The notes below the pieces were generated by a model. The model saw nothing but the letters and a program-made list of their open reading frames with translations. It was not told where the DNA came from and did no database searches. This document shows positions 25,196 to 35,351 of a DNA stretch of 45,593 nt, piece after piece (position 1 is the stretch's first letter; each line of letters starts with the position of its first letter). Location: NCBI GenBank assembly GCA_949285075.1, contig CASDXF010000035.1, positions 1 to 45,593 on the forward strand, read 5' to 3'. Origin of the DNA: an uncultured Bacteroides sp. (GTDB lineage Bacteria > Bacteroidota > Bacteroidia > Bacteroidales > Bacteroidaceae). The translations under genes and the position numbers were made by a program.

Positions 25196-26674
25196 ATGGA
25201 ACATCAACTGACCATCTACAATACGCTGAGCCGGAAGAAGGAGACCTTCATTCCGCTGCACGCCCCGCACGTGGGGATGTACGTGTGCGGGCCGACGGTG
25301 TACGGCGACGCTCACCTCGGACACGCCCGCCCGGCCATCACGTTCGACGTGCTCTTCCGCTACCTGACCCACCTCGGGTATAAGGTGCGCTACGTGCGCA
25401 ACATCACCGACGTGGGCCACCTTGAGCACGACGCCGACGAGGGCGAGGACAAGATAGCCAAGAAGGCCCGCCTTGAGAAACTGGAGCCGATGGAGGTGGC
25501 GCAATATTACGAGAACCGCTACCACAAGGCGATGGAGGCGCTCAACGTGCTGCCGCCGAGCATAGAGCCACTGGCCTCGGGACACATCATCGAGCAGATT
25601 GAACTGGTAAAGAAGATACTCGACGCGGGATACGCCTACGTCAGCGAAGGCTCCGTCTACTTCGACGTGGCCAAGTACAACAAGGACCATCACTACGGCA
25701 AGCTCTCCGGACGCAATCTGGACGACGTGCTGAACACCACCCGCGAGCTTGACGGACAGCAGGAGAAACGGAACCCCGCCGACTTCGCCCTATGGAAAAA
25801 GGCGCAGCCGGAGCACATCATGCGGTGGCCGTCGCCGTGGAGCGAGGGATTCCCCGGATGGCACGCCGAGTGTACGGCTATGGGACGCAAGTATCTCGGC
25901 CGGCAGTTCGACATACACGGCGGGGGGATGGACCTCATCTTCCCGCACCACGAGTGCGAGATAGCGCAGTCCGTAGCCTCGCAGGGCGAGGACATGGTGC
26001 GCTACTGGATGCACAACAACATGATAACCATCAACGGGACGAAGATGGGCAAGTCACTGGGCAACTTCATCACGCTGGACGAGTTCTTCAACGGGACGCA
26101 CCGCCTGCTGACGCAAGCCTACACGCCCATGACGATACGCTTCTTCATCCTGCAGGCGCACTACCGCAGCACGGTGGACTTCAGCAACGAGGCGCTGCAA
26201 GCCTCCGAGAAGGGGTTGGCCCGACTGATGGAAGCGGTGGAGAACCTCGGCAAGGTCGCTCCGGCTCCCGCCACGCGGGGCATTGACGTGAAGGAGCTGA
26301 GGGAGAAGTGCTACGAGGCCATGAACGACGACATGAACACGCCGGTCGTTATCGCGCTGCTGTTCGAGGCGGCCCACGCCGTCAACAACGTCATCGCCGG
26401 ACACGCCTCCATCTCCGCCGACGACCTCGCCCACCTGAAGGAAACCTTCCGCCTCTTCTGCTTCGACATCATGGGGCTGAAGGAGGAACGGGGAGCATCG
26501 GACGCGCGGGAGGCCGCCTACGGCAAGGTAGTGGACATGCTGCTGCGCCAACGCATGAAGGCGAAGGCCAACAAGGACTGGGCCACCTCCGACGAAATCA
26601 GGGACACGCTGTCCGCCCTCGGATTCGAGGTGAAGGACACGAAGGACGGCTTCGAGTGGAAGCTGAACAAGTAG
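25196..26674 (+). CDS. cysS: Cysteine--tRNA ligase
   Basis: It charges tRNA-Cys in the cytoplasm. The HIGH-type motif is seen in [11 protein letters not shown], and the KMSKS motif in TKMGKSLGN. Zinc ligands are present: the Cys of [10 protein letters not shown], the Cys of GWHAECTAM and the HHECE group. The length from the chosen ATG is 492 residues, normal for the family. An upstream in-frame ATG at 25097 would add 33 residues that do not fit the family and would lie before the likely promoter, so 25196 is preferred. Confidence 0.96.
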   Translation: MEHQLTIYNTLSRKKETFIPLHAPHVGMYVCGPTVYGDAHLGHARPAITFDVLFRYLTHLGYKVRYVRNITDVGHLEHDADEGEDKIAKKARLEKLEPMEVAQYYENRYHKAMEALNVLPPSIEPLASGHIIEQIELVKKILDAGYAYVSEGSVYFDVAKYNKDHHYGKLSGRNLDDVLNTTRELDGQQEKRNPADFALWKKAQPEHIMRWPSPWSEGFPGWHAECTAMGRKYLGRQFDIHGGGMDLIFPHHECEIAQSVASQGEDMVRYWMHNNMITINGTKMGKSLGNFITLDEFFNGTHRLLTQAYTPMTIRFFILQAHYRSTVDFSNEALQASEKGLARLMEAVENLGKVAPAPATRGIDVKELREKCYEAMNDDMNTPVVIALLFEAAHAVNNVIAGHASISADDLAHLKETFRLFCFDIMGLKEERGASDAREAAYGKVVDMLLRQRMKAKANKDWATSDEIRDTLSALGFEVKDTKDGFEWKLNK

Positions 26675-26731
26675 GCCGTCCCCCACATCAACTCAGGACA
26701 TTATTGTCAATCAATTTGGATACTTAATGAA

Positions 26732-26765
26732 GAAGGGGCGTCTCCATCACGGAGACAGCCCCTTC
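26732..26765. terminator. Bidirectional terminator between cysS and the HAD gene
   Basis: GAAGGGGCGTCTCC (26732-26745) pairs with GGAGACAGCCCCTTC (26751-26765) with one bulge and a 5-nt loop. It lies between two convergent genes, and T/A-rich sequence flanks both sides. Confidence 0.75.
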
Positions 26766-26796
26766 TCAATTTATAAACCTTAAAAAAGAATAGCTG

Positions 26797-27609
26797 TCAG
26801 TCGTTCAACACGAACCGCTCGATGGCCTCGGCCACGCCGTCCTCCTCGTTGGTCAGCGTCACGTAGTCGGCCGCCTGCTTCACGGGTTCCTGCGCGTTGC
26901 CCATCGCCACGCCCAGTCCGGCGAGCTTGATGAGCGTCAGGTCGTTGAAGCCGTCGCCTATGGCCATCACCTCCTCACGGGGCACGCCGACATGCTCCAA
27001 CAGCACGCTCATCGACAGAGCCTTATCGATGCCGAACGGAACGAGCTCAAGGAAATAAGGCTCGGAGCGGAAGGCGTTAATCCTGCCTTGCAGCAACAGG
27101 CGCAGCTCGGCCTCTATGGGAATCAGCTTTTCCGGCTCGCCCACAATCAGGCACTTGGGCAGGGGCAGGATAACGTCGGTCAGGAAGTCATTGGTCTCTC
27201 TCACCGTCATCTTGTTGAGAAAGGCCGCTTTCTGGACGTAAGGGTCGCGCGAGTTCTCGGTCACTATCTCCGGCCCGTTGTAAGTCAGTATAGTCATGCC
27301 GTGCGCACGGGCCCGCTCGTAGAGCGCGGGAATCACCTCGTCGGGCAAGACCTTATCGTAAATCATCTCCTTCGTTTCCCAATTAATAATCGCGGCTCCG
27401 TTGTACGAAAGAACAAAGCCGCCGTACTTGTCCATGAGCAGTTCGTCGGCCAGCGGAGCGACTCCATAAGTAGGCCGTCCGGAGGCCAGTACCACGCGCG
27501 CCCCCCGCTGTTGGGCGGCGATTAGCACTTCCCGGTTGCGCGGGGTAATTTCCTTCTGAGGGTTGGTCAGTGTGCCGTCAAGATCGAGCACGATAAGTCT
27601 ATACTTCAT
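26797..27609 (-). CDS. HAD-superfamily Cof-type phosphatase
   Basis: This is a cytoplasmic sugar-phosphate phosphatase of the HAD IIB (Cof) group. Motif I is VLDLDGTLTN at residue 7, motif II is VVLASGRPT near 40, Lys is in FGIDKALSM and motif IV is GDGFNDLTLI near 220. At 270 residues it is a typical single-domain Cof protein with a C2-type cap. Substrates in this family are broad and cannot be read from sequence. It has its own -7 box (27637-27630) and converges on cysS. Confidence 0.9.
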   Translation of the reverse strand: MKYRLIVLDLDGTLTNPQKEITPRNREVLIAAQQRGARVVLASGRPTYGVAPLADELLMDKYGGFVLSYNGAAIINWETKEMIYDKVLPDEVIPALYERARAHGMTILTYNGPEIVTENSRDPYVQKAAFLNKMTVRETNDFLTDVILPLPKCLIVGEPEKLIPIEAELRLLLQGRINAFRSEPYFLELVPFGIDKALSMSVLLEHVGVPREEVMAIGDGFNDLTLIKLAGLGVAMGNAQEPVKQAADYVTLTNEEDGVAEAIERFVLND

Positions 27610-27629
27610 AAATCAAGCAGTTTAGGTCA

Positions 27630-27637
27630 CAAAGATA
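27630..27637 (-). promoter_or_regulatory. -7 box of the HAD gene
   Basis: The minus strand reads TATCTTTG, an exact TAnnTTTG match, 20 bp upstream of the start codon at 27609. Confidence 0.55.
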
Positions 27638-27742
27638 ACATTTTATCTGAAAGAATTGGTTTAATTATTGACTTTTTTCCACAACACGCCCCGTTTTGTA
27701 CCGTAGAGTAAAGATTACCGGCATATTCGCCTACGGCTAAGG

Positions 27743-27856
27743 AGCACTTGAACCGTGAGGGAAAGGGCCACTTCTCGCGAGGCGAAGGGCTGCGGCTCAC
27801 GAGAAACAGCCCCATTCCACATGAAGGGCAGCCCTTTCCCACAACCGTATGGCTCC
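27743..27856. repeat. 22-bp-period palindromic array E (2 clear units, 3 decayed)
   Basis: Clear units are 27765-27790 (centre CTCGCGAG) and 27787-27812 (centre CTCACGAG). Decayed units at 27743, 27809 and 27831 keep the 22-bp register. The array lies in the 407-bp gap between the HAD gene and the helicase terminator; the rest of the gap shows no gene. Confidence 0.7.
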
Positions 27857-27962
27857 CGGCGTCCGGGTCCCGGGTCCAAGCGGCGTTTCCGGGCGGCGGG
27901 AAACGGTCGCGCGGGCCATGCGCGAAGGCGCATGACGCGTCCGTCAGCGTTTCACGAAATAA

Positions 27963-28003
27963 AAAAGCGGGAGCCCGGCACGTGTCGCCGGACTCCCGCT
28001 TTT
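27963..28003 (-). terminator. Terminator of the SNF2 helicase gene
   Basis: Arms 27963-27973 and 27993-28003 form an 11-bp GC-rich stem bounded by A and T runs, with a CCGGC/GCCGG inner stem. It starts 14 bp past the helicase stop codon and reads as a strong intrinsic terminator on the minus strand. Confidence 0.8.
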
Positions 28004-28016
28004 AGTTCGCAAGGCG

Positions 28017-31000
28017 TTATCCCAACAGCTCCACCCACTCGTCGTAGCTCAACGCGGGCACGTCGTCGTTGACGAGCGTGTCGGCCAACAGCCGCTTGTC
28101 CTCCTGCAACGAGCGGATTTTCTCCTCGATGCTGTCGCGGGTAATGAATCGGTAGGCGATGACCCGCTTCTGCTGTCCGATGCGGTGGGCCCGCGCGATG
28201 GCCTGCGCCTCGGCCGCGGGGTTCCACCACGGGTCGACGATGAACACGTAGTCGGCCTGAGTGAGATTAAGCCCCACGCCTCCGGCCTTCAGCGAGATGA
28301 AGAAGGCGTGCACGTCGGGCCGCTCCGTAAAGCGGGCTATCTCGGCGGGGCGGTCGTCGGTCGAGCCGGTCAGCAGGGCGTACTCCCACCCCCTCTGCCG
28401 GAAAGCCTCCGCCAGAATCTCCAGATGCGTGACGAACGAGGAGAATATCAGTACCTTATGTCCCTCGCTGCGGAGCGTGGCGAAAGTCTCGACGATTTGT
28501 TCCGTCTTGTCGGAAGTGCCCGTAAACTCGGGCGACACGATGCGGGGGTGGCAGGCCAACTGGCGAAGGCGCAGGATGCCGTTCAGCACACTGAACGGAC
28601 GGCCCTTGTCCGCCTGCCCTCCCAACAAAAAGTTGCGCAAGCTGTTCTTCTCCCGCTCGTACACCTCCTTCTGCTCGCCCGTCATGCCGCAAAAGATGGT
28701 CTCCTCCGTCAGCGGAGGAAGTTCGGGGGCCACCTCCTCCTTGCTCCTCCGCAGCACGAAGGGAGCGATAAGCTGCTTCAGCCGAGCCTCCATCCGCTTG
28801 TTGCCCGTCCGTATGGGAGCGAGGAACTTCCGCTGGAATTCCCTCTCTTCGCCCAACAAGTCGGGCTGAAGGAACCGGAACTGCGCCCACAAGTCCTTGA
28901 GCGAATTCTCGACAGGAGTTCCCGTCAGCGTCAGCCGACGCTCGCACCGCAACTGTATGGCCGCTTGAAAGGTGAGCGAGTCGCTGCTCTTGATGTACTG
29001 GCTCTCGTCGAGCACCACGTACTCGAAGCGGTAAGCGCGGAGCGTCTCGATGCGGTTACGCATGATGCCGTAACTGGTAAGTATCAGGTTATAGCGTCCG
29101 AAGAAGCGTTCCGGATGCTGCGGGGAGACCGACATCGTGGCGGAGTACTCCGCTACCGACAGCGAGGTGAACCGCTTCGCCTCCCTCCGCCAGTTGTGGA
29201 GCAGCGAGGTAGGGGCGACGATAAGCGTGGCGGGCTTCCGGACGGCTCTCACCCTTGAAACCTCCCGCGGCTCGTCGGACAGAGGCGCGGAATCCCCGTC
29301 GCCGTCCTGAGGAAACAGGCTCAGCTGTCCCGTCTCGTCCATCTCTAACGTCTCCGGGGCGGGGCAGGCGGGCTTCGCTTCGGCCGAAGCTTCCTCCGTC
29401 TCCGGAGTCTCTTCCCCGGAAGCGTAGACCCGTTGCAGCAAGGCCAACGTCTGGAGGGTCTTGCCAAGTCCCATGTCGTCTGCGAGACATCCGCCGAAGC
29501 CCAGCTCCCGCAACGTCTCCATCCACGAGAACCCCTTCCGCTGATAGGGGCGAAGCGTCGCTTTCAAGCCTTCCGGAACGGGAGTCTCCGCTATCCGGCT
29601 CTTGTCGGGGAAGCGTCCCCGGGGCAGTCTTGCGAGCAGTTCAGGGATTGCGCCTCCCTGCGAACGCCTCACGCGTATCCCCTTTCCCGTCCTCGTCCCT
29701 ATATCCAATACGTTAGCGTACTGGCTAAACCACTCCTCGGGCAGAAGAATCATCCGTCCATCGGGCAGAAGAAATTCCCTCCGGCCCTCCAGAATGTGCC
29801 TGCGGAATCGGTAGAAAGGGATGCGCATGCCGCCCACGAGCACGGTAACCCGCAGCTCGAACCAGTCGGGCCCCTCGTCGACGCTCCGTTCCACCCTTAT
29901 CTCATCCATGCAATAGGGAACGCCGTCCGCCCCTCCAAGAATGCGGAACGAGCCGTTCAGCGTTTCCCTCTCCTTGTTCAGCCATCCGGAGAGGGTCGCT
30001 TCCGGCCCGTCCCCCGTCACATGGAAATGCGCATCGCTCACCCTGCGCAGCCCCAGTTCCGTCAGTGTCCGCACGGCTTCCTCTTCGGCTTTCCTGTCTC
30101 TGCGGAAAAGGATAATTCTCCCCGAAGGTTCCCGATAGACCACCTTCCGCATGTCCTCGTCCTCTCCCGGAACGAAGACACGGTCGCCGTAACGGAAACT
30201 CAATCTCAGCGACAGCTCTCCGCAGACGGTGTCTTCAATCTGAAGCTCCGGCACGCAAGGCCTCCGCTCCTCCGACACGTTCATTCCCTTGATATCCGCC
30301 TCGTGATAGCGGGCAACAGGAATCAGGATGTTATCGACGTATTTGCCTATCTGGTCCGTCTCTATGCGGATAAGGCTCTTTCTGGTGAAAGGCAACAGGC
30401 GGGCGCTCTCGATATGAGAAAAGAAGTAAAGGTCCATGCCCAACAGCAACGTGGCGGGCGAAGCGGTGAGCGCCGTCACGGGTTTCTGGTCAGTGAGCGA
30501 AAGGGGCTGCCCGCCGTAGCTGCACTGAATCCCGTACTGAAAGTCATTACCTTCTACCTTGAAGCTGAAACGGGTCTTCACCAAGCCGGGATGAACCCGA
30601 TAGGCGTGATGGGCGTACAAGGTCTTGTTTCCCGCCTGCTTCTGATAGAGAGGGAGCTTGCCCGCCCGAATCAGTTCGAGCATCTCCAAGAGCTTCTTCT
30701 CGATAAAGGGGCGTATGACCTTCCTCACCCGTTCCGGGTCTTCGGAAAGCTTGTGGAGGAAACGGGCCACCGTCTTTTCCTTCGAGTAGACCGCCATCAG
30801 GTTTCTCTCCATATACGCATGAGCGATGCGGACGGCCTGCCGCCCCGCATCGCTCATGCGTCCCTCCGCCTCGGAAGAGGCGTGAAAGGCTTGTTCCGTC
30901 AGGCACAGCGTCCCGTCGCCCGTCTTTTCCGCCACATACGGAATAAGCAACGGGCCCAATACGGGATGCTCCGTCAGGACAATAATTACCTTTATCTTTC

Positions 31001-31022
31001 CGGCAGTCGTTTTCTTTTCCAT
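28017..31022 (-). CDS. SNF2-family DNA-dependent ATPase/helicase
   Basis: The protein is a 1001-residue cytoplasmic Swi2/Snf2 ATPase. Residues 1-470 form a family-specific N-terminal region. The first RecA-like lobe begins at about 485 and has the Walker A DDMGLGKTLQTL, a Walker B of the DESQ form (VVLDESQYIKS) and LTGTPVENS (motif III). The second lobe has GGVGLNLTQADYVF and DPWWNPAAEAQAIARAHRIGQ (motifs V and VI). Bacterial members of this group remodel or translocate on DNA; the exact role is not known. It is a stand-alone gene with its own promoter and terminator. It has none of the nuclease or methylase partners of defence loci, so a general DNA metabolism role is favoured. Confidence 0.9.
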   Translation of the reverse strand: MEKKTTAGKIKVIIVLTEHPVLGPLLIPYVAEKTGDGTLCLTEQAFHASSEAEGRMSDAGRQAVRIAHAYMERNLMAVYSKEKTVARFLHKLSEDPERVRKVIRPFIEKKLLEMLELIRAGKLPLYQKQAGNKTLYAHHAYRVHPGLVKTRFSFKVEGNDFQYGIQCSYGGQPLSLTDQKPVTALTASPATLLLGMDLYFFSHIESARLLPFTRKSLIRIETDQIGKYVDNILIPVARYHEADIKGMNVSEERRPCVPELQIEDTVCGELSLRLSFRYGDRVFVPGEDEDMRKVVYREPSGRIILFRRDRKAEEEAVRTLTELGLRRVSDAHFHVTGDGPEATLSGWLNKERETLNGSFRILGGADGVPYCMDEIRVERSVDEGPDWFELRVTVLVGGMRIPFYRFRRHILEGRREFLLPDGRMILLPEEWFSQYANVLDIGTRTGKGIRVRRSQGGAIPELLARLPRGRFPDKSRIAETPVPEGLKATLRPYQRKGFSWMETLRELGFGGCLADDMGLGKTLQTLALLQRVYASGEETPETEEASAEAKPACPAPETLEMDETGQLSLFPQDGDGDSAPLSDEPREVSRVRAVRKPATLIVAPTSLLHNWRREAKRFTSLSVAEYSATMSVSPQHPERFFGRYNLILTSYGIMRNRIETLRAYRFEYVVLDESQYIKSSDSLTFQAAIQLRCERRLTLTGTPVENSLKDLWAQFRFLQPDLLGEEREFQRKFLAPIRTGNKRMEARLKQLIAPFVLRRSKEEVAPELPPLTEETIFCGMTGEQKEVYEREKNSLRNFLLGGQADKGRPFSVLNGILRLRQLACHPRIVSPEFTGTSDKTEQIVETFATLRSEGHKVLIFSSFVTHLEILAEAFRQRGWEYALLTGSTDDRPAEIARFTERPDVHAFFISLKAGGVGLNLTQADYVFIVDPWWNPAAEAQAIARAHRIGQQKRVIAYRFITRDSIEEKIRSLQEDKRLLADTLVNDDVPALSYDEWVELLG

Positions 31023-31062
31023 TCCTCGTACAAGTTACAAGTCAGTACAGCAACTGAAAGGA

Positions 31063-31093
31063 CAAAGGTATGGAGAAGCGCCCAAACCGCAAA
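31063..31093 (-). promoter_or_regulatory. Promoter of the SNF2 helicase gene
   Basis: On the minus strand TTTG (31093-31090) is separated by 19 bp from TACCTTTG (31070-31063), a complete match to the Bacteroidetes promoter. It lies 40 bp upstream of the start codon and just inside the untranslated region beside the GH2 gene stop. Confidence 0.75.
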
Positions 31094-31096
31094 TTC

Positions 31097-34000
31097 TTAT
31101 TTCAACTTATGAGACACGGGAGTCATGACAAAGTTGAACTCGTAGTCTCCGTAAGGAAGGCGGTATTTCTCCAGCGCTATCTCTCCCCAACTGTTGACGC
31201 AGCCCAATCCCGCCTGCGCCTTGTCCACGCATACCTCGACGAACGGCGCCTTCGCTATCTCGGGCGAATGGCGTTGGTCTTTCGCCTCGCCGTCGTCAAG
31301 CGACTCGATGGTGTAGTTCAGCGCGGAAGCGGAGAAAGGAGCGTCGGCCACGAACTGAAGCCCGCCTCCTCCGGCGTTCAGCAGCCTCCACCAACGGATG
31401 TCGGTCTTGTTACCCGTCTCCTGCGGACGGATGTAAGGATAGAACTGCTCCTCCACCGTCTGGCGATAGCGGCCCAAGAGGGCGGCGTGGTTGCGGTCGG
31501 CGTAATTCTCGCCGGGGCCACGGCCGTAATACTCTACCTGACCGAAGGCAAGCGGCATACGGATTCTCATGCCGAAGCGGAACATGTCGGACACCTCGCG
31601 GCCCTTGTCGGCCTGCATGCGCTGCGTCACCTTGACGGCCCCCTCGTTGTTAATCCGGTAAGTCAGGAACAGCTTGGCTCCCGTAGCCTTCATGTCGTAT
31701 TCCGCCCGTACCACGGCCTGCTCGTCCTCCATGTCATATTTCAGCGAGGTCAGCCGCAAGTCGGGGTTCTTCCATACGGCGTACCTGTTCTGAAGCCCCG
31801 CTCCGAAGTCGTTATCCGTCGGGGCGCGCCAGAAGTTAGGCGTCAGCTCGCTTCCCTCCTCCATCATCGGCTTGCCGTCCACGTCGTAGCGGCATAGATA
31901 CCCGTTACGCTTGTTGAACTCTATCGTGAAGTCCTCGCCGCTCACGATGAGGTAGTTCTGGTCGTTGTCGCGGACGCTCGGCGGCACGATGGCCACGTTC
32001 GTCTCCTTCACGTTGGGCAGCGACAGCTCGGCCGCCTTGTACGGATGAATCGTCAGCTGGTCGTAGGCCACCGTCTCGCCCGCGCTGAGCAGGCTTTCCG
32101 CCGCCTTCAGCTTGTAGGCCACGTTCAGCAGCAGCTCCTTGCCCGCTCCCGCGCCGTCCGCGCCGATGGGCAGGGTCAGTTTCGCCGTCTGCCTCGGGGC
32201 CACGTTCAGGTCGGACACGACGCCGGTGCGCACCGCCTCGCCATCGGCCAGCAGCGTCCACTCCATATAGTATGCGGAGAGGTCGCGGAAGAAGTTCTCG
32301 TTGTAGACGTTGATTTCCCCTCGCGAGAGGTCGGCCGGAGTCGTCCAGATGTTCTGGTAGAAGTAGGCCACCTCGTAGGCGTGTGGGTTCGGCACGCGGT
32401 CGGGGCTAATCAGTCCGTTATTGTTGAAGTTATTGTCCGAAGCGTCGTACTTGTTGAAGTCGCCTCCGTAGCCGTAGATGTCCACGCCGTCCTTGTTCTT
32501 CCAGTGGCAGGCTTGGTCCACGAAGTCCCATATAAATCCGCCCTGATACTTGGGGTACTTGCGGACGAGGTCCCAGTACTCCTTGAAGCCTCCCTGCGAG
32601 TTACCCATAGCGTGAGCGTACTCGCACTGAATCAGCGGCTTCTGCTTGCTGTCGTCCTCGCAATACTTCACGCATTCGGCGTAGTTGTAGTACATGGGGC
32701 AGAACACGTCGGTAAAGTCGCTGTAGTCCGCCCGCTCGTACTGTACGGGCCGCGTCTTGTCCTCGTTCTTTACCCAAGCGTAGCACTCCTCGAAGTTCGG
32801 TCCCATGCCCGCCTCGTTGCCCAACGACCAGAAGATGATGGAGGGGTGGTTATAGTTGCGCTGCACGTTGCGCACGTTGCGCTCCATGTGAGCCTTGCCA
32901 TATTCCGGCACTTTGGCCAGCGTCTCGTCTCCGTATCCCATGCCGTGCGACTCGATGTTCGCCTCGGCCACCATGTACAGTCCGTACTCGTCGCAGAGGT
33001 CATACCAACGGTTGTCGTCCGGATAGTGGCAGGTGCGAACGGCGTTGATGTTGAGCTTCTTCATCATCTTCACGTCCTGCAGCATCCTTTCGTAGGAGAC
33101 CACGTAGCCCCCGTCGGGGTCCATCTCGTGTCTGTTGGCTCCCTTGAAGAGCACCGGCTGTCCGTTGACCAGTACCTGCGCTCCCTTCATCTCCACCTTA
33201 CGGAATCCTACCTTTAGCGGAATCACCTCTACCACCTTCTCCCCGTCCTTCAGGGTCGCGGTAAGCGTGTACAGGTTGGGCGTCTCCGCCGTCCACTTGG
33301 CGGGGCTTTCCACTTGGAAGGTCGTCCGTCCCGAGCCTTTCGCCTCGGTGCTGGCCACCTCAGTTCCCTTCGCGTCGGTCAGGCTGAGCGCCACGGTACC
33401 TCCGCCCTTCACGTCGAGGTCCACGTCGAGCGTCCCGTCCTTATAGTCCGCGTCGAGGTCAGGGGTCAGCCTGATGTCGCGTATATAGCGCTTGTCGCGG
33501 GCGTAGAGATAGCAGTCGCGCCCCACGCCGGAGTAGCGGAAAAAGTCTTGGTCTTCCAGATAGCTTCCGTCGCACCAGCGGAACACCTGAAAGGCAATCA
33601 GGTTCTTTCCCGGCTTCAGGTAGCGGGTGAGGTCGAACTCGGCCTCCAGCTTGCTGTCCTCGCTATAGCCCACGTACTTTCCGTTTACCCAAAGGTACAT
33701 GTTGGAGGTCACCGAGCCGAAGTGGGCGAAGATTTCTTTCCCTTTCCACCCGTCGGGGATGACGATTTCCCTGCGGTACGAGCCCACGTGGTTGTTCTCT
33801 ACGGGCACTTCGGGCGGATTGTTCTTGAACTGGCTCCGCCACGCGTAGCCCACGTTGACGTAGATGGGGTCTCCGTACCCGTTCAGTTCCCACACGGCGG
33901 GCACGTCGAGGAAGTCCCACCCCTTATCGTTGAAGTCCGTCCGGTAGAAGTCCGTCGGACGGGCGTCGGCGTTTCTCACCCAATTGAACCGCCACGGTCC

Positions 34001-34204
34001 GTTCAGGGTCATGAAGTTGGCGGAAAGTTCCTTCTCGCCCGCCCGAGCCTCCTCCGCGGAAGCGTAAGCGAAGTAATGCGCGTGCATTTCGGCACGGTTG
34101 ACGGCGTTTATTTCCGGGTCTTTCCATTCGTTGAAGCTTTGCGCTTGGACAGCCGTCAGTCCGAGAGCGGTCAAGCAGAAGGATGTAAATAACAGTCTCT
34201 TCAT
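31097..34204 (-). CDS. GH2 beta-galactosidase, secreted
   Basis: This 1035-residue enzyme has a type I signal peptide (cleaved near AVQAQS). It has the five-domain GH2 plan: jelly-roll N-terminal domain (about 45-225), Ig-like domain, TIM barrel (about 340-630), second Ig-like domain and the C-terminal beta-galactosidase small-chain domain (about 760-1030). The acid/base is Glu464 in SLGNEAGMG and the nucleophile is Glu528 in IQCEYAHAMGNS. The length and domain order match LacZ-type beta-galactosidases that remove terminal beta-galactose, here in the periplasm. There is no SusC/SusD partner in the window. A consensus promoter lies at 34277-34247. Confidence 0.93.
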   Translation of the reverse strand: MKRLLFTSFCLTALGLTAVQAQSFNEWKDPEINAVNRAEMHAHYFAYASAEEARAGEKELSANFMTLNGPWRFNWVRNADARPTDFYRTDFNDKGWDFLDVPAVWELNGYGDPIYVNVGYAWRSQFKNNPPEVPVENNHVGSYRREIVIPDGWKGKEIFAHFGSVTSNMYLWVNGKYVGYSEDSKLEAEFDLTRYLKPGKNLIAFQVFRWCDGSYLEDQDFFRYSGVGRDCYLYARDKRYIRDIRLTPDLDADYKDGTLDVDLDVKGGGTVALSLTDAKGTEVASTEAKGSGRTTFQVESPAKWTAETPNLYTLTATLKDGEKVVEVIPLKVGFRKVEMKGAQVLVNGQPVLFKGANRHEMDPDGGYVVSYERMLQDVKMMKKLNINAVRTCHYPDDNRWYDLCDEYGLYMVAEANIESHGMGYGDETLAKVPEYGKAHMERNVRNVQRNYNHPSIIFWSLGNEAGMGPNFEECYAWVKNEDKTRPVQYERADYSDFTDVFCPMYYNYAECVKYCEDDSKQKPLIQCEYAHAMGNSQGGFKEYWDLVRKYPKYQGGFIWDFVDQACHWKNKDGVDIYGYGGDFNKYDASDNNFNNNGLISPDRVPNPHAYEVAYFYQNIWTTPADLSRGEINVYNENFFRDLSAYYMEWTLLADGEAVRTGVVSDLNVAPRQTAKLTLPIGADGAGAGKELLLNVAYKLKAAESLLSAGETVAYDQLTIHPYKAAELSLPNVKETNVAIVPPSVRDNDQNYLIVSGEDFTIEFNKRNGYLCRYDVDGKPMMEEGSELTPNFWRAPTDNDFGAGLQNRYAVWKNPDLRLTSLKYDMEDEQAVVRAEYDMKATGAKLFLTYRINNEGAVKVTQRMQADKGREVSDMFRFGMRIRMPLAFGQVEYYGRGPGENYADRNHAALLGRYRQTVEEQFYPYIRPQETGNKTDIRWWRLLNAGGGGLQFVADAPFSASALNYTIESLDDGEAKDQRHSPEIAKAPFVEVCVDKAQAGLGCVNSWGEIALEKYRLPYGDYEFNFVMTPVSHKLK

Positions 34205-34246
34205 GGGGGTAATACTAAGTTTTTATCGTTAGTTAATAATTTTCGT

Positions 34247-34277
34247 CAAATATAAGGCTTTAAACCGTTCCGCACAA
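34247..34277 (-). promoter_or_regulatory. Promoter of the GH2 gene
   Basis: On the minus strand TTG (34277-34275) is followed after 20 bp by TATATTTG (34254-34247), an exact fit to the Bacteroidetes promoter. It lies 42 bp upstream of the start codon. A small AAGCTT inverted repeat at 34294-34310 may end the transcript coming from the right. Confidence 0.7.
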
Positions 34278-34349
34278 GCGGGCGCCGACTTTTGAAGCTT
34301 TTTTAAGCTTTGTGTGCGATTCCATCCGCCAAGCCCCCGCGTCCGGGCG

Positions 34350-35228
34350 CTACGGGACCTCCCCGCCGTTCACCACGCTCAGCAGATAGCGGCCCGGAAG
34401 CTTTATCTTGCCGCCGCAGGAGCGCAGCCGGGCGATGCCCTTCCACACCTCGTGGCCGATGGCGCCGTAGTCGCTCTTGCGCACGATGGCGTACTGCTCG
34501 GCGGGCGGAACCTTGTAGGCCCGGAGGTTCTCAAGCAGGCCCGAGAGGTTGCGCGCCCTGCCGTCCCGAGGGGGCTGAAGGGCCTCCACACGCTCCGCGG
34601 TCCACTCCTTGCCGCCCTTCGCCTCCGGCTTCTTCCCCTTGCCTACCCTCTCTTCTCCGTCGTCCCTTTCCTCCTCCTTCGCTCCCTCAGGGGGAGACAA
34701 AGAGGGGGCCTTTTCTTTGCTTTTCTTTTCTTTGCTTTGCGCGATTAACGTCACGTTTTGGGGCATTAACGCCGCGCTTTCCTCCGTTTCCGCTCCCGTT
34801 TCACGCGTTTTCTCCTCTTTTCGCCCCGGCAGCTCGTCCTCGCTCAGCAGGCAGTAGGCCGGCTCTATGCGTACCGCGGTTCTCTTCCGGACGCAGAGCA
34901 GGTACTGGCGCTGAATGTCGGCCGAGGTGAGCACGCCGTGCTCCTCGAACAGGCGGGAGTCGAAGAGGCCGCACTCCACGGCCGAGCGGATTATCCGCTC
35001 CACGTCCTCCACGTCCGTGTCGAACAGCCCGAAGGAGATGTCCTCGCAGAAAAGGCGGTCGGCGCGGACGTAATAGCCCTCGCCCCCGTAGAGGTAAGAA
35101 AACGCCTCAATCAGCACGGCCAGCGCGATGTCGCCCTCCCGCTTCATCAGGCGGCGGACGGAACGGTCGTGAATGAAATCCGAATTAACCGGAAAATAGT
35201 CTAGTCCTCGTTTTTGTATTCTTGCCAT
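34350..35228 (-). CDS. DUF4373 / Lin1244-like protein (phage replisome-organizer-like)
   Basis: Residues 1-100 open with MARIQKRGLDYFPVNSDF and form a winged-helix-like domain of the Lin1244/Lin1753 type, related to the N-terminal domain of phage replication-organizer proteins. A charged low-complexity linker (about 140-210, rich in Glu and Lys) follows, then a DnaD-like C-terminal segment (about 215-290). The ATG at 35228 is preferred because it starts exactly at the conserved MARIQKRG. A further in-frame ATG at 35270 would add 14 residues encoded by TTAGTT-type repeats. A role in replication initiation is inferred, not shown. A divergent unknown gene and an S24 regulator lie to its right. 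Confidence 0.75.
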   Translation of the reverse strand: MARIQKRGLDYFPVNSDFIHDRSVRRLMKREGDIALAVLIEAFSYLYGGEGYYVRADRLFCEDISFGLFDTDVEDVERIIRSAVECGLFDSRLFEEHGVLTSADIQRQYLLCVRKRTAVRIEPAYCLLSEDELPGRKEEKTRETGAETEESAALMPQNVTLIAQSKEKKSKEKAPSLSPPEGAKEEERDDGEERVGKGKKPEAKGGKEWTAERVEALQPPRDGRARNLSGLLENLRAYKVPPAEQYAIVRKSDYGAIGHEVWKGIARLRSCGGKIKLPGRYLLSVVNGGEVP

Positions 35229-35351
35229 AGCTTGTTTAGTTAGTTTTGTTAGTTTAGTCTCGTAATCCATGAAACGGCCCTAAAGGGGTGTCGAATCGTC
35301 GCCGATAACCAATATCCCGGTTTCTTATTCCGCATAAACAATAAAGCCGCG

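Noticed and set aside
28017-31022. SNF2 helicase as part of a defence locus
   Set aside because: It has its own promoter and terminator and no nuclease, methylase or PLD partner nearby.
29433-31112. Long plus-strand open frame opposite the SNF2 helicase
   Set aside because: The opposite strand carries all helicase motifs; this one is a shadow with a Pro/Arg/Gln-rich translation.
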